A DNA stretch of 64,000 bases from Blakeslea trispora (lineage: Eukaryota; Mucoromycota; Mucoromycetes; Mucorales; Choanephoraceae), in the NCBI GenBank assembly GCA_025331445.1, contig JAIWNE010000035.1, positions 1-64,000 on the forward strand, read 5' to 3'. The translations under genes and the position numbers were made by a program. The notes beneath the pieces were generated by a model. The model had not been told where the DNA came from and made no database searches. It worked only from the letters and a program-made list of their open reading frames with translations. Shown here piece after piece: positions 33,437 to 47,035 of this stretch (the stretch's first letter is position 1; each line of letters opens with the position of its first letter).

Positions 33437-34895
33437 ATGGCTCCCATCGGTGTAAGTAGCTCATCTTCTTTATATCGAAAATGGAAAACAAAGGAACCAG
33501 AAACTAAAAAAAAGACAACAACTTTTTCGCCTTGCAAAAAAAAAAAATATAGACTATCAAGTCCTACCCCACCAACCCTCGTGTTGCCAAGGCTCTTATT
33601 ACTGTGAGTATATTTTTTTAAGCGAGAGAGAAATATGGACTGACCAGATCGCGTTTTTGAATCATAGGCTGAATACAGCGGTGCTGAAGTTAACACTGAA
33701 GCTTTCGACATTTCCAAGGACAAGTCTCCTGAATTCTTGAACAAGTTCCCCTTGGGTAAGGTTCCCGTTTTCGAATCTGCTGAAGTTAACCTTTTCGAAT
33801 CCTCTGCTATTGCTTACTATGGTAAAGTCAACTCTTTTTTTTTCAAGAAAAAATTTTTTTCTTATCAATGTAAACAATTTTTTTCTGTCTCTTTATAGCT
33901 GCTGCTCAAAAGGAAAACAACCCTATCCTCGGTACCTCTGCTGTTGAAAAGGCTGAAGTTCTTCAATGGGTTTTGTTCGCTGAAAACGAAATTGCCGCTA
34001 ACCTCGGTACTTGGGTCTACCCTCTTTTGGGTTACATTCCCTACATGAAGCCTAACGTCGATGCTGGTATCGAAAAGGTCAAGAGAGCTCTCGGTGCCTT
34101 GAACAAGGTCCTTGAACGCAAGACTTACCTCGTTGGTGAATCTGTCAGCTTTGCTGATATCAACGTTGTTACTGCCCTCGTCTTGGGTTTCACCACCGTC
34201 TTCGATAAGGCCTTCCGTGCCGAATTCAAGAACGTCACCCGTTACTTCACCACTCTCATTGCCAAGGCTCAATTCGCCAAGCACCTCGGTGAAGTTAAGC
34301 TCGCTGAGACTGCCTTGAAGTACACTCCTCCCAAGAAGGAAAAGAAGGCTGCTGCTCCCAAGGAAACCCCAAGAAGGAAGAAAAGCCTGCTGCTGCTGCT
34401 GTTGAAGAAGAAGCCAAGCCTGCTCCTAAGCCCAAGTCCAAGTTGGATTTGTTGCCTCCTTCTCCCTTCATCTTGGATGCCTGGAAGCGTGAATACTCCA
34501 ACAACGATACCAAGGATGCCATCAAGTGGTTCTGGGAACACTTTGACGCCGAAGGTTTCTCTATCTGGAAGGTTGACTACAAGTACAACGAAGAATTGAC
34601 CCAAACTTTCATGTCCAACAACTTGATTGGTGGTTTCTACGCTCGTCTTGAACGTGCTCACAAGTACGCTTTCGCTTCCATGATCGTCCGTGGTACCAAC
34701 AACAACAACACCATCTCTGGTTACTTTGTTATCCGTGGTCAAGAAGTTCCTTTCGAAATCTACGATGCTGCTGATTACGAATCTTACAACTTCCAAAAGA
34801 TCGAACCTGCTCAATTCGAAGAAAAGAAGGAAGAAATCTTCAAGTACTTTGCTTGGGACTTCGAGGACTGTGTTGACGGTAAGGTCTTCAAATAA
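33437..34895 (+). CDS. Translation elongation factor eEF1B gamma subunit, with an apparent one-base frameshift
   Basis: Exons 33437-33451, 33553-33603, 33668-33821 and 33899-34895. The first exon encodes only MAPIG. The N-terminal half is a GST-like domain (SYPTNPRVAKALI, PLGKVPVFESAEVNLFESSAIAYY, YLVGESVSFADINV). After a Lys/Ala-rich linker comes the eEF1G C-terminal domain (LDLLPPSPFILDAWKREYSN, DAIKWFWEHFDAEGFSIWK, IVRGTNNNNTISGYFVIRG, WDFEDCVDGKVFK). The two halves are in different frames. In the linker the run AAACCCC at 34364-34370 is one C short, shifting the frame. With that base the protein would be about 405 residues, the family's usual length. Codon use is strongly biased (GGT, AAG, CTC), as in highly expressed genes. 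The factor anchors the nucleotide-exchange complex for eEF1A. Confidence 0.9.
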
Positions 34896-35184
34896 ACAAA
34901 TTCCATTGTTTTGTCACAATAAAATAAAAAGAAATTACACATATCATTGTATATATAAAATACACACATACACGCACACACACAATGTATAAAAAAAAAA
35001 AGAATGTTTATTTTTTTTTTATTAATCTGCCTAATTATTGTCTATTTTCAAGAAGAAAATGAAAAGAAAGTATACAAGATATAGAGAAAATTGTTCTTTT
35101 TTTTTCTTCTTACGTTTGTAATAAGAGGAGGGGGGGGGGGGGCATAGAGTGTATGAGATAAATAAAGTATAAGTAAGAATGGTA
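34896..35184. terminator. Convergent 3' region between eEF1B-gamma and the WC-1 gene
   Basis: 289 bases between convergent stop codons. AATAAAATAAAAAG at 34918 is a likely polyadenylation signal for eEF1B-gamma. A CA microsatellite (34960-34985) and a G-run of about 13 (35131-35143) follow. Nothing coding is seen. Confidence 0.55.
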
Positions 35185-37638
35185 TTATGATTGTTGAGTG
35201 GCTAAAGTATTAGGCAATTCACGAAGAGAACATGTATTACACAGTAAAGGTTCATCCATAGAGAATTCGGATAGTTCTGATGTACCTGGTAATCGACGAT
35301 AACATGAATGACAATGCGCTACTTCTTCATTACCCTCCTATGCAAAAGAAAAACAAGTCAATATTTCTCTCTCTTGTATCTCTCTCTCTTTTTCTTTTTT
35401 TTACCTGTTTAGCTCTTTGAAGTAAAATAGCTAAATCATCACGTAATTTCTTATTGCTGATTCTCAATTGATGTAGCTCATACTGCCAATTAGCATCTCG
35501 TGTAATATCCAACTCATCGATCATACGCTCTGTATTGGATCGTAAAGAAGTGGTAGATCCAGTCGTAGACAGGCTGATATCCGCTCTACCCTTTTTCTTG
35601 ACATCGGGATCCATGGAGACAAAGACAGGCTCATCATCCGTCAGGGTAGACTCATCATCAATCACCTTGGTCTGCATCAACACAAATGAAGGTGGATCCT
35701 CCAGAGAAACCCGACCATCAGGATAAAATGTAGTGGCCACCATGACTTCAAGGTCTGCATTATTCACAAGGGCATGTCTTAGATAAACAATCTTACCCTC
35801 CTTGACTTCAGCCAGAGCGCGCGTCAGGTCAGTGGTTCGGTTGCTTCGCATACGGTGATAGAGGGATGTACCGACAATATCAGAAGGTGGAGAGCCTAGG
35901 ATATTGGCACATGTCCAACTGGCATAGAGCAAGAGACCATCCGTACTCAACTTGCCCCAGAATTCGTGATCTTCTGTACCAGGCATCAACGTCTCGGCAG
36001 GTGTACGCATATCATGAGCTCGGTTTCCCACTGTCAAAGCGTTGCGTGGTAACTGATAGACAGGACGTTCCCGACCTGACAACACCACATATTTACGACC
36101 ACGGCCATCCTCATTACGCAGCTTACCACACGATTCAATCCACATATAACCCGAATTCTTTCGACGGACACGATAGATCAGATTGACAGGCTCGGCTGAA
36201 TCACTGGAGGACTGTTTGAGTTCACGCATGACGGTTGTAATATCCGAGGGGTGACAGATATCTTTCAGTGACTTGCCAATCAGTTCCGAGGGGTCGTATT
36301 CAAGTACTTGTTGTGTAGAGTCAGAGCAGTACAAGAAGATGCCCTTGATGGTCAAGACATGAATAAAGTCAGGACTCTGATCTAATAAGAGTTCATGCCA
36401 ACAACGTCTGTATTTGCCTTCGTCTGTACTGGCTTCTTTGATCAATGTTTCTACGTCCATGGATGGATCTGGATCCGAGCTTCGGTGTCCGGGATGATGA
36501 TTGTTGGTGGTTTCTTTTTCGATCGATAGTCCTATTTGCATTGTGTCATTATTGTTTGTGTTGGTTGGTATAGCGGATGTGGTTGTAGAAGAAGATCCCA
36601 TCATTTGTTTAGGCGAGCTAGGTCTTTTCCATACTTCCACTGCCTCTCCTGAGAATTCAGGGTTCATCTGCATGCCTAAAGTAACACAATCAGACTCTCT
36701 TCCTTTGTTCTTTTTATTTCTCTCTCTCTCTCTCTTACTTGAAATACTAGGTGGAATAGCTGAATTTCTATAATTGACAGAATAGGTACCATCTAAACCA
36801 CACCAAAAGATATGTATCAGATACAAACATGACAAACTCTTTTCTCTCTCTCTTTTTTTTATACCTTTCATGCTTTGAAATATGGAATTGGGTTGTTCTA
36901 CTAAATCCACTTGTAATCCCACAAAATAATCAATTTCATCGGATGATTCCCAGGAAATGGGTATCACAGTCAACAAATTAACAAATGGCTAATAAGGAAT
37001 GTCAACCTATCACTCTTCTTCTTCTCTATAAAACAATTTACCTGGCCTGTCTTTCTATAGTTGATGATACTCGATTGTGACTCTTTACCCTGAACCATAT
37101 GTGTCTTGATATGATAGACGGTCGAATTATCCGTATATTTTCTTCGAGATCCAATCGCAACTCGACCATCGGGTGCTTGTAAGAATCGACAGTTTCTACC
37201 AATCACTTCATGCGGTGCATAATCCGTCAAACGTTCAAAAGAAGGTGACACGTAGACAATAGGGAAATCGTATTGTTTAGCATCCACCACCACAAATGAA
37301 CATGATAAGTCGACTGGACCCAAATCAATCTGTTGGTTAGGTCGATTGACGACACGCGATAATAAGGAAAGCATATCAAATCCAGTATTGGCATACATGC
37401 CAGAGTATCGACTGCCATTCTCAATTTGACTGTTCATGGTGGGTGAGGTGGGTGGTAAGAAACGTTGTGATGGTGCTTGTGATATGGAGCGTGGTGTGTT
37501 GTTTATCTGTTGTGTGTTTGTCATCAAGCCTGCTTGAAAGCCACTGATGGAAAACAATCGATTGGTGGATGGAGGTACATTGCTACTTTCATAAATCTGT
37601 GGATTAAACTGTACAGGGAACGATTGAAAGGGATCCAT
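35185..37638 (-). CDS. wc-1: White collar-1-type blue-light receptor and transcription factor
   Basis: Minus-strand exons 37638-37042, 36988-36865, 36792-36739, 36675-35405 and 35337-35185 give about 732 residues. The LOV domain (residues about 108-235) has IVYVSPSFERLTDYAPHEVIG followed by GRNCRFLQ; Cys150 is the residue expected to form the flavin adduct. Two PAS domains follow: DQSPDFIHVLTIKGIFLYCS with LEYDPSELIGKSLKDICHP, then FWGKLSTDGLLLYAS. The last 50 residues contain CHSC-x20-LCNTC, a GATA-like zinc finger with a longer loop and no Trp. Mucorales usually have several wc-1 paralogues, some with altered zinc fingers; which one this is cannot be decided. It works with a WC-2 partner to turn on light-induced genes. 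Confidence 0.9.
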
Positions 37639-38106
37639 TTCTTTCTTGTGTGTATATAAAAGGGTAAAGAAAAGAGACTATGTTTTCACAACAACAACAA
37701 AAAAAGGGGGAGGAGAAAAAGAATAAGAATAAAAAAATCGAAAAATAAAAAAAATAAATAAATATAGTGTGTAAGGCATAAAAGAGCCAATCACTTACCT
37801 TAATGCACTAGTTTAAAATGGCAGTTAAAAAAAAGGGGGGAGAGTACTTTTTTTTTAATGGCGTTTTTTTTTTATAGCCAAATAAGAAAAAGAAAGCGTA
37901 TAAATCACACCACTTCTTTTCTCCCTATTGACTCTCTCTCTCTTTTTAACGTATTGTGGGGGTCATTATGATGAATTTTTCTTTTCTTGGCGATAATCTA
38001 ACAAGTCAATGGCCATTTTCCATATATATTTTTTTTCATTGGTTCAATTCCTTGTTCAATTACAGTTTTGCAGGAATTGAAACAAGTGGTTTTTTATTGG
38101 CTGGAT
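37639..38106. promoter_or_regulatory. Region upstream of wc-1 and downstream of the sirtuin gene
   Basis: 468 bases with A/T homopolymers, AAAAAAGGGGGG-type runs and a CT-rich tract near 37917-37946. It contains the promoter of the wc-1 gene (leftward) and the sirtuin 3' end is at 38107, so transcription from wc-1 starts close to the sirtuin terminator of the next gene on the same strand. Confidence 0.45.
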
Positions 38107-39328
<1,222 letters not shown>

Positions 39329-39415
39329 AATTTAAGGGAAATTTCTTTATGAACAGAAAAAAAAAAATCCACAACAACAAAAAAAAACAGTTTTTATTTC
39401 TGACGGAGTATAAAA

Positions 39416-42353
39416 TTAGACATTGGATTTACCTCTTCGATGCGTTGAAGAAGATGCATGATCCATGGTTTCTAAGATAGGCATAAATGCATTGGCTCGG
39501 AAAGATGACTCTTTATGAGAGGAATGAGACATTGTGTCCTCTCTTGTAACGGTATGACCCTGATGAGGTGTATTTGTATCTACAAGTAACATAGATACGG
39601 GTATATCATCATTGCCACCTTCATAAGGAGGAAGGGGTGCCACTTGTGCATCTTTTGTGGGTGTAGTGATCCGATTGGTCATCATAATCTCGTTACTAAT
39701 AATTGAATTCGGTCGAGAATCCTTTTGTTTCTCGGCTAGTTGTGCCTTCTTTTGTTGATATCGTCTACGAATAAACCATACAATCCAACCCAGGATCAAT
39801 AGCACAGCAATACTGCCAAACACATAGACAGGAATAGCAACCGATAAATTTTGTGATGTCCATGCTTTGAGTGTATTTACTAAACCAATAAGATTAGGCA
39901 AGTGTCTCTCCCTTGCTTCTTCTTTTTTTTTTTACATATCAACTTACATGGCCCTGTACTGATGCAAGTACCTTTTTGACAATAGCCAGCTAAACCACAT
40001 TCAGTACCGTCCAGAAACATACCACTGAGTACCAGACAATTATCTACATCCTTTGGATCAGTGCAGCTGATTAAACAAGAATCCTTTTGAAAGGAGCATT
40101 GGGTACTAATGTTCTGTCGAAGTCCACGAGACATACATTGTTGATCTCTTGAAGTACAGATACCTGAAGCACATTTCATGGTACCATTAGCACAACTAGA
40201 TCCATCCGGGCTAAACTGATCTGCGGGACACTGGCTTGACTGGCCTGTACAATATTCAGTTGAGTCACATTCAGATACAGCTGGTCTACATATGGTATCT
40301 TTAGGTGCAATTTTACAATTCAAGCAACATTGGTTGCTATAGTCACTATATAAAAAAAAAAATTAGTCAGTGTTACTATGGTAATGTTATTTTGTCTGTT
40401 TACTCGCAAATAGCATTGGATTTTAATCGACATGTTTTGGCATGACAACATTCACTATCTGCTAATCCTGAATCACATTCTTCTCCTGGCTCTAGAATAC
40501 CATTACCACAGATAGAAAATGATCCACCCGTACGAAGATCAGGCGCTATACATAGAAAAAGATTGAAATAAGAAAATATTCTTGACCCCAAAATAAAAGC
40601 AAAATTTACATTTTAAACAGTAACCAATGCTTGTAAATGTACTGCAGATATCAGAAATGGAACAAGGACTAAATTCGTTAGTTGTGACATTGCTTGTTGG
40701 ATTCATGAGATACATCTCGCCTGCACTACAGACTGTATCACTTAACGGACAACAATTGCATTCATCTTTACAAGGACACATAGAAGCTGTACAATCATGA
40801 ATAGCACCTAATAAATACATTTGAGTAATTCTTTTCTTTAAAAAAAGAAAGAAGGAAAGATTTTTCTTTACCAAATCCATGGCCTACTTCATGCGCTACT
40901 ACCTTCCATTCGTCTCGAGTAATGGATGATACACCTGTACCTGATACCCATTCATAAGATCCATCATCTAAATCATCAGGTCAAGCTGTTAATTAAATGC
41001 TTTTATAAGGAGAAAGCAATGACTTCACCTTCAATCTGTTGAGATACTTGGGTTTCACAAAGTTGACTTAACCAAGCAATACCTACTTTGGCACCTGTAC
41101 TATAAAATAAAAATAAGATACTTTTTATAAAGCAATAATCTCGCTTATTTACGCGCATCGTGTCATCAAATGCCAAAGAGCAGCACCATCATCTCCTTTA
41201 CGACCTCGCCATAGACTGAAATCACTTAATCGATGATTGATTGTGTAGTTGGGAGAACACGCTCGATTCCATTCAAGAGCCTGGATGGATTCCGAAGGAC
41301 ATTCAGGTACCGAGATCTGGAGATAGATAAGACCAAGGGAGACATTGAATGTCCTCTCATAGACAGCCGAGGCCACATTCCAATCATTGATCATCTGGAA
41401 CTTGGCATAGCGTGTACTTCCATAAGACAGAACATAGGAACAATCAGCCGCTGCTCCCATATAAGCAATCTTTCGCGAGACAGGACAACCTCGGTAGTTT
41501 ACATGATCTATATCTCGCTTTTCCCAAAGACCAGAAAAGGTCGATGTGTTGGCACTAGGTGCCAGATGCGATCCTCGGTTACGTCGATTGTAAGCCATTT
41601 CCTCCATGGCACACATGATGTCTGCATGTTTCCCGTGTCGTTTGACTAAAGTCTGTTCCTGAATCTGATCGGAATCTCGAAAGATGATCATGTTGGAGAG
41701 AGGTGGTGAAGGATCATCATGACGTTTTGCTAGTTGATAGTTGGTTGTGGTTTTGATGTGGTAGATGTCAGTACCTAAAGTAAATGCACCTTCGAATATA
41801 ACTTGATCGTCATGCCTATCGAATTTTTCTTTTTTTAAAAAAAGATGGTGCTAATAAAAGAAGAAGAGTGCTTACATGAGATCATGACGCATTAGGATAC
41901 GAGCCCATTGGTGTGTTGAAGGATGGGTAAATCCCTTATAGATGGCATAGTCTTTTGCCACAAGTCTTTCGACTGATTGTTCTGATCCATCTGAATTCAA
42001 TAGAGTTGTTGTTGCATGTGGGTGAAATAGGTCGTTATTGGGTGATAGAGAGAGTTGGATGAGCTGATCAAAAGCAGAAAACTCGAGTAAAAAAGAAGAA
42101 GAAGGGGATTGGTGTCCATCACGTTTTTGATATGGCTGGTCAGGTATGATTCTCGGGTTCTGAACAGTGTCAATTCTACTCAATCTCGAAGGTTGCATAG
42201 AAAGTGCTTTTTCATTATTATTATCAATAGACAAGACACATGTATGCTTTATGAAGAATTACCTTTGACTTGAATAAGAAGAGAGAATAGGCTCAATTGA
42301 ACAAGCCAAAAATACTTTATAAGGCTTTTTGAACAAAAGGAAAGAACCGACAT
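39416..42353 (-). CDS. Fungal ADAM (metalloprotease-disintegrin) type I membrane protein
   Basis: Nine exons (42353-42263, 42206-41876, 41815-41153, 41099-41029, 40967-40872, 40807-40610, 40545-40404, 40345-39948, 39879-39416) give about 817 residues. An N-terminal signal anchor (LIKYFWLVQLSLFSLLIQ) precedes a prodomain and a reprolysin-type catalytic domain. The zinc site is HEVGHGFG joined across an intron to AIHD, giving HExGHxxGxxHD. Then come a disintegrin domain (CGNGILEPGEECDSG, CCHAKTCRL, ECDSTEYCTG), a Cys-rich region with TECGLAGYCQKGTC, one transmembrane helix (VYVFGSIAVLLILGWIVWFI) and a cytoplasmic tail of about 110 residues with PLPPYE. This matches the ADAM-A/ADAM-B group of filamentous fungi. 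Substrates are unknown; shedding of cell-surface proteins is inferred from the animal family. Confidence 0.92.
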
Positions 42354-42840
42354 ATTTGACGACAACTTTTCTCTTCTTTTGTTTGTAAAGTAGTATTTCT
42401 CAAAGAAAAAAGAGAGAGACAGCAAAGTCCTTAGGAAGGCATATAAAACAAAGAGCAAGAAGGCAAGGAAAAAGAAAGAAAAATAGGCACAATTTTGGAT
42501 AAAGTGATTTTAATCTCAAAACACAAAAAAAGAAAGCATGATAGTAATTCATTGGAGGCGAGAAGAAGAATTCAATTGGGCAATTGACCCAAAAAGAAAA
42601 GAAAACCAGTGAAAGAGAATGAAGCGTTTTTCTTTCTATTTCTCATTTTCTTCATAGAAAGTCGTGGTTAGCATCAAAGCAGAATTGAACAAAAGAGATC
42701 AGCATAAACTGGTTTTTTATTTCTTCTTGCTTTTTCAAACTCCAACAAAGAAAATGCCAAAAAAAAAAAAGTAAATTTCGAATAGCATTTTCTTCCTTTC
42801 TTTTTTTTTTTTCACTGCTTTCAAGAAGAAAAAAAAAACT
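42354..42840. promoter_or_regulatory. Bidirectional promoter between the ADAM and exportin-7 genes
   Basis: 487 bases between divergent start codons. It is rich in A/G and T/C runs, with a 12-base T run and GAAGAAAAAAAAAACT directly before the exportin ATG. The ADAM side has an AAAGAAAG-type purine tract. No TATA box is convincingly placed. Confidence 0.55.
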
Positions 42841-45800
42841 ATGGATCAGCAGGACGATAGAACAACTTATTTCGCGTCTCTATGCGAGCAACTCTATAAC
42901 CCCAAGTCACCTGAGGAGCGCAACCAGGCTCAGAAAATACTTGAGCACTCCTTTCCTACCTTCACAGATTCTCTCGGCTTACCACCACCTGGTGCAGAGA
43001 ACGTTCCGTCGTTTGCTATCAGTTCTCCTTCCGACACTGCTTCAGCTTTGCGCGTCTTGTTGGAAAACTCACCTAATCCTTATGTTCAGACGTTTGCCCT
43101 ATCAAGATTGAAGCAACTTGTTCAAGCTCAATTTGCATTATTCAATCAAGATTTCAGAGTTCAACTACGTAAATAACAATGGAAGAAAGGGAGACTATCA
43201 ACGCGCCTGAGAGAATGTGTGTTACTAAAGCATCTTTAATTTGATAGGTTCATTTTTATTGGAATACGCGTTTATCCATCCTGATCTTTTACCTTTTATT
43301 ATCACTCAATTGGCAGCCGTATTAGCATCACTTACTCTATTAGGTTGGACTGAAGTTGAACAATACAAAGATGTGCATAAAGATCTTCTTCAATTCATTC
43401 AAGTAAAGAAAAGTGACATGGACGAACCTACTTTTGCTTTAATAACGCATTATTCAATATATAGGCATCCGTAGATCATCGTATTGTGGGTATGCAAATA
43501 CTTGCTATCATGGTTCAAGATGTCAATCCACCTAGTTTTGCAAAAAATGCTTCCAAGTTTAGAAAAGCAGGTACATCCTAATTCAAAATAATATTTATGC
43601 AATTCTTATCTCTCTTCTTTTTTTTTTTTGATAAGCTGGTGAATTTCGTGACACACAATTATTAAGCATTTGTGAAACTGCTTACAAGTCATTGGAAGAA
43701 TTGGTGGAACATACCATTGCATTTACCAACAGCACTCAGGAACAACGTCTACAAGAAGCCACCATCAACCTAATGATTAAATGTTTTTCATACGATTTTA
43801 ATGGCACAAGTGTAGATGAATCAGGTGAAGATATTGGTATTGTACAGGTAAAGTGAACAGAGTTGATAGTAAAGATATATATAAAGCAAAGGCATTTAAA
43901 AAAAAACACTAGATTCCTTCTTCTTGGCGAGCTCTCTTTGAAGGACCTAAATTCCTAGATACTTTCTTCAAGGCATATAGCGAATTTCCTCCTCCTAATT
44001 CTTCCAAAGTGATGGAATGTCTTGTTCAGGTTGCATCCGTTCGAAAGACATTATTCAATGACCAAGATGAACGATCTAATTTTGTGATAAAAGTGATGCA
44101 AGGGATTCGAGAGATCATCTTGGCTTCTCAAGGCCTGAATGATGTAGATAATTACAATGAATTCTGTCGGCTCTTGTTCCGATTCCGTGCTACTGTTCCC
44201 TTGAATGAAATGGTAGAGAAGCCAGGTTATCTGGAATGGGTGGAGATTATTGCAGATTTTTCATTAAAGGCATTTAGATCATGGAAATTTGCACCTAATA
44301 CATCTCTTTATGTACTTGGCTTTTGGGCTCGTATTGTACAAAGTATGACTTATTATCAACAGTTGGGTGAATCTGCTGTTGAAAAGTTGGGTAGTATCAC
44401 TGTAGAGGTAAAAAAAAAAAAAAATAAGAAGAAGGAAAGGGTTTTATGTATCTGATTTTATACTTTTTTTTTCTTTAGTTAACTCGTGCTTATATCACTA
44501 CTTCTATTGAAGCAGTTCCAACTCGAATCGAAGAAAGTTTAGATGATCCTTTAGAGGATGAAGAGTCGTTGATTGAAACCTTGAATATGCTAGGACAGAT
44601 TGCCCATTGTAAATACGAAGCCTCAAGTACAGCTTTGATGGGTTTGTTTGAGCCTATTACTGTTAGATATCAAGAGTTGATCACACAGGCATCTAGCAAT
44701 ATGACTGATCCTGATGCATTCAGAGAAGCACTTGAAATCATTGAAACTGAGTTTGCTTGGTTGGTCTATAGTATGGCTTCTTATGTTGGCAATCGATCTG
44801 TAAGTTTGTTTTGAGAATGAAAGGACTCTGGTCTTATGTATATTTGAATATTGTTCTAGGCTTTTATCAATTCTGAAGACACAGACAGGATCGACAGTGA
44901 AATGACGGCAAAAGTACTTCAACTCATGGATGTTCAACAATCATTGCAAAATCAACATGGAAACACTTTTATGAATGAAAAGTTAGATTTGGCATTCATC
45001 TATTTCTTTCAACAATTTAAGAAATCTTACATGAGCGAATCCAATGGACGAGATGTAAGTTTCTATGTTTTTTAACATTTCTATTGTATTTCGAATAACT
45101 TATTCTCTTGAACAAAGATTTACTCAAAACTTTCCAAAGTATTTGGTATTAGTGATCAAGTACACATGTTGGATGTAATTATGCGCAAAATGTGAGTTTT
45201 AAAGAAGCTGATTCGAATTGTTTTTGTTTGTTAAATTCCTTCTTTCTTGTAGTGTCTCAAACTTACAGTACTGGGCCAATAATGAAACTCTCATTAGACG
45301 TACATTAGAACTTTTCAACGAATTAGCTACTGGGTAAACAAAGAAACATACAAAGAAGAGAGAGAGTTTTTTTGAAACTGATTTGTGTTTTTTTTTTCTT
45401 AGATATGGTGCTTCGAAGAATCTTCGTAAAATCGAGACAACACAGCTTATTCTTCAAAATCATATGGCAAGTCAATTTGCTTTTTGTCAAAATGAAAAGC
45501 AAAGCGAAAACAGAACTTTATACTTTCAAGTGTTGTGCAAGCTTTTGTTTGCTGACGACAATGTAGAAGAGCGTGCCTTTTATGAATTTATGAAGCCTTT
45601 TGATATCCGTATCAACAACCTTGGACCTTTAGACAGTATAGAAGCATTTAGACAAGAAAACACAAGAGTAAGTATGGGAAAAGTGCGTTACCTATGTATT
45701 TATGAGCTCTAATTACATTTTCTCTCTCTTGAAAAGCGTGCATTGTGTGATATATTTATTGACATGTATGGATTCATTTCTCCTATACAAACTCGCAGAC

Positions 45801-47035
45801 ACTTTATTCTCTTTTTCGATTGGTTCTACAATGAATATTCATCTATCCTCTTGCGCGCCATTGAGGCTTGGTCACCAGATCCTATTGTCCATACACTTCT
45901 TGTGTTCTATTCTGAATTTGTACACAACAAGAGCCAGAGACTAGGATTTGAGGTGTCCTCACCGAATGGCATTTTGATGTTTAGAGATGCAAGCCAAATG
46001 GTCTGCTCTTTTGGTCGAGAAATCATCAAACAGCAAATTACAGATGAAAACCAAAAGTATGAGTACAAATACAAAAGTATCACTTCATGCTTTGATATAC
46101 TTTCACGTTGTCTTGGTGGTCGATACATCAACTTTGGCGTCCTTTGGCTTTATCGGGATAAAGCTATAGATGATGCATTAGACATGATTATTCAATTGAT
46201 GTTGAATATTCCTATGAGCGATTTAATGGTAAGAGAAAAAAAGTGAGTCTTTTTTTTATTTTAGGGTACTTATTCTCTTTCTTGTTGAATGTTTATTGTA
46301 GAGCTTTCCCAAACTTTGCGTCAGTTTTTTCCATTTATTAGATGAATTATCTCGTGAGCAATTGATGTCCATGCCAAGTATTTCTCCAGAGGCGTTTGTG
46401 TATTTGATGCAAGCTTGTGAGCAAGGTGTTGAATCTTCCGATAGCGTTGTGTGTTCTCATGCATGTTCTACTATTTATAACATTTGCAGCTTTGTTGTAA
46501 AAGAAACTGAAAAGGCTGAAAGGGATGCTCGAAATGCAACTTCTTCTGACCCTCTCGTCCGTAGAAGGTCTTCTGTAGTATCTAGCAATCAACAGATATC
46601 AGGCAACCATTGGTTGATGGCCTACCTTCGTCAATTCAATCAAACACTGCCTTCTTTGTTGGCAACAGTGTATGGTTTGGTTTTGTTTGACGATAACAGT
46701 TCTCAATGGTGTCTATCAAGACCTCTTTATGTCCTTATGTTATTACAACGAGAATATATGTTCAAATATACAAGTGCTGTCATTGATCAACAATTACCGG
46801 AAAGAAGAACATTTGTTACTACTGTAATGTTGAATTGTGATGATTTCCTAAAAAAAAGAAACTAACATGTTGTTTTTATCTATAGTCTTTAAACAATTTA
46901 CTTGACAGTGTTAACTGGACCATAACCCCTAAGGATAGAGAACGTTTTACTCAAAATGTCTCTTCTTTCAAAAGATTGATGAATCTGAATAATGTGACAC
47001 TTGCTCCTTTAGCTTCACCACCACCATTTTATTAG
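42841..47035 (+). CDS. XPO7: Exportin-7-type nuclear transport receptor (importin-beta superfamily)
   Basis: About 13 exons starting 42841-43168, 43248-43402 and ending at the TAG of 47033-47035, roughly 1,130 residues (exportin-7 is about 1,090). The N-terminus FASLCEQLYNPKSPEERNQAQKILEHS is the importin-beta N-terminal repeat that contacts Ran. It is followed by YVQTFALSRLKQLVQ, FLLEYAFIHPDLLPFIITQLA and LLGWTE, typical of exportin-7/RanBP16. Later segments (QASQFAFC-like helix, EERAFYEFMKPFDIRI, QLILQNHMASQ, DIMIQLMLNIPMSDLM-like repeat, NCLDFL-like end) continue the HEAT solenoid. It exports folded cargoes with RanGTP. I verified the splice phase at the first junctions and at both ends, not at every internal junction. 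An unrecorded error at an internal exon is therefore possible. Confidence 0.85.

Noticed and set aside
34269..34814. 181-codon minus-strand frame
   Set aside because: Shadow of the highly codon-biased eEF1B-gamma gene.
35131..35143. G-run and similar C/G homopolymers (also near 21717, 32260)
   Set aside because: Simple homopolymers common in this genome; not reported as functional elements.
38041..38075. tRNA-like GGTTCAATTCC box
   Set aside because: No matching A box or cloverleaf can be drawn around it; it lies in the 5' flank of wc-1 and no other tRNA candidate was found in the window.
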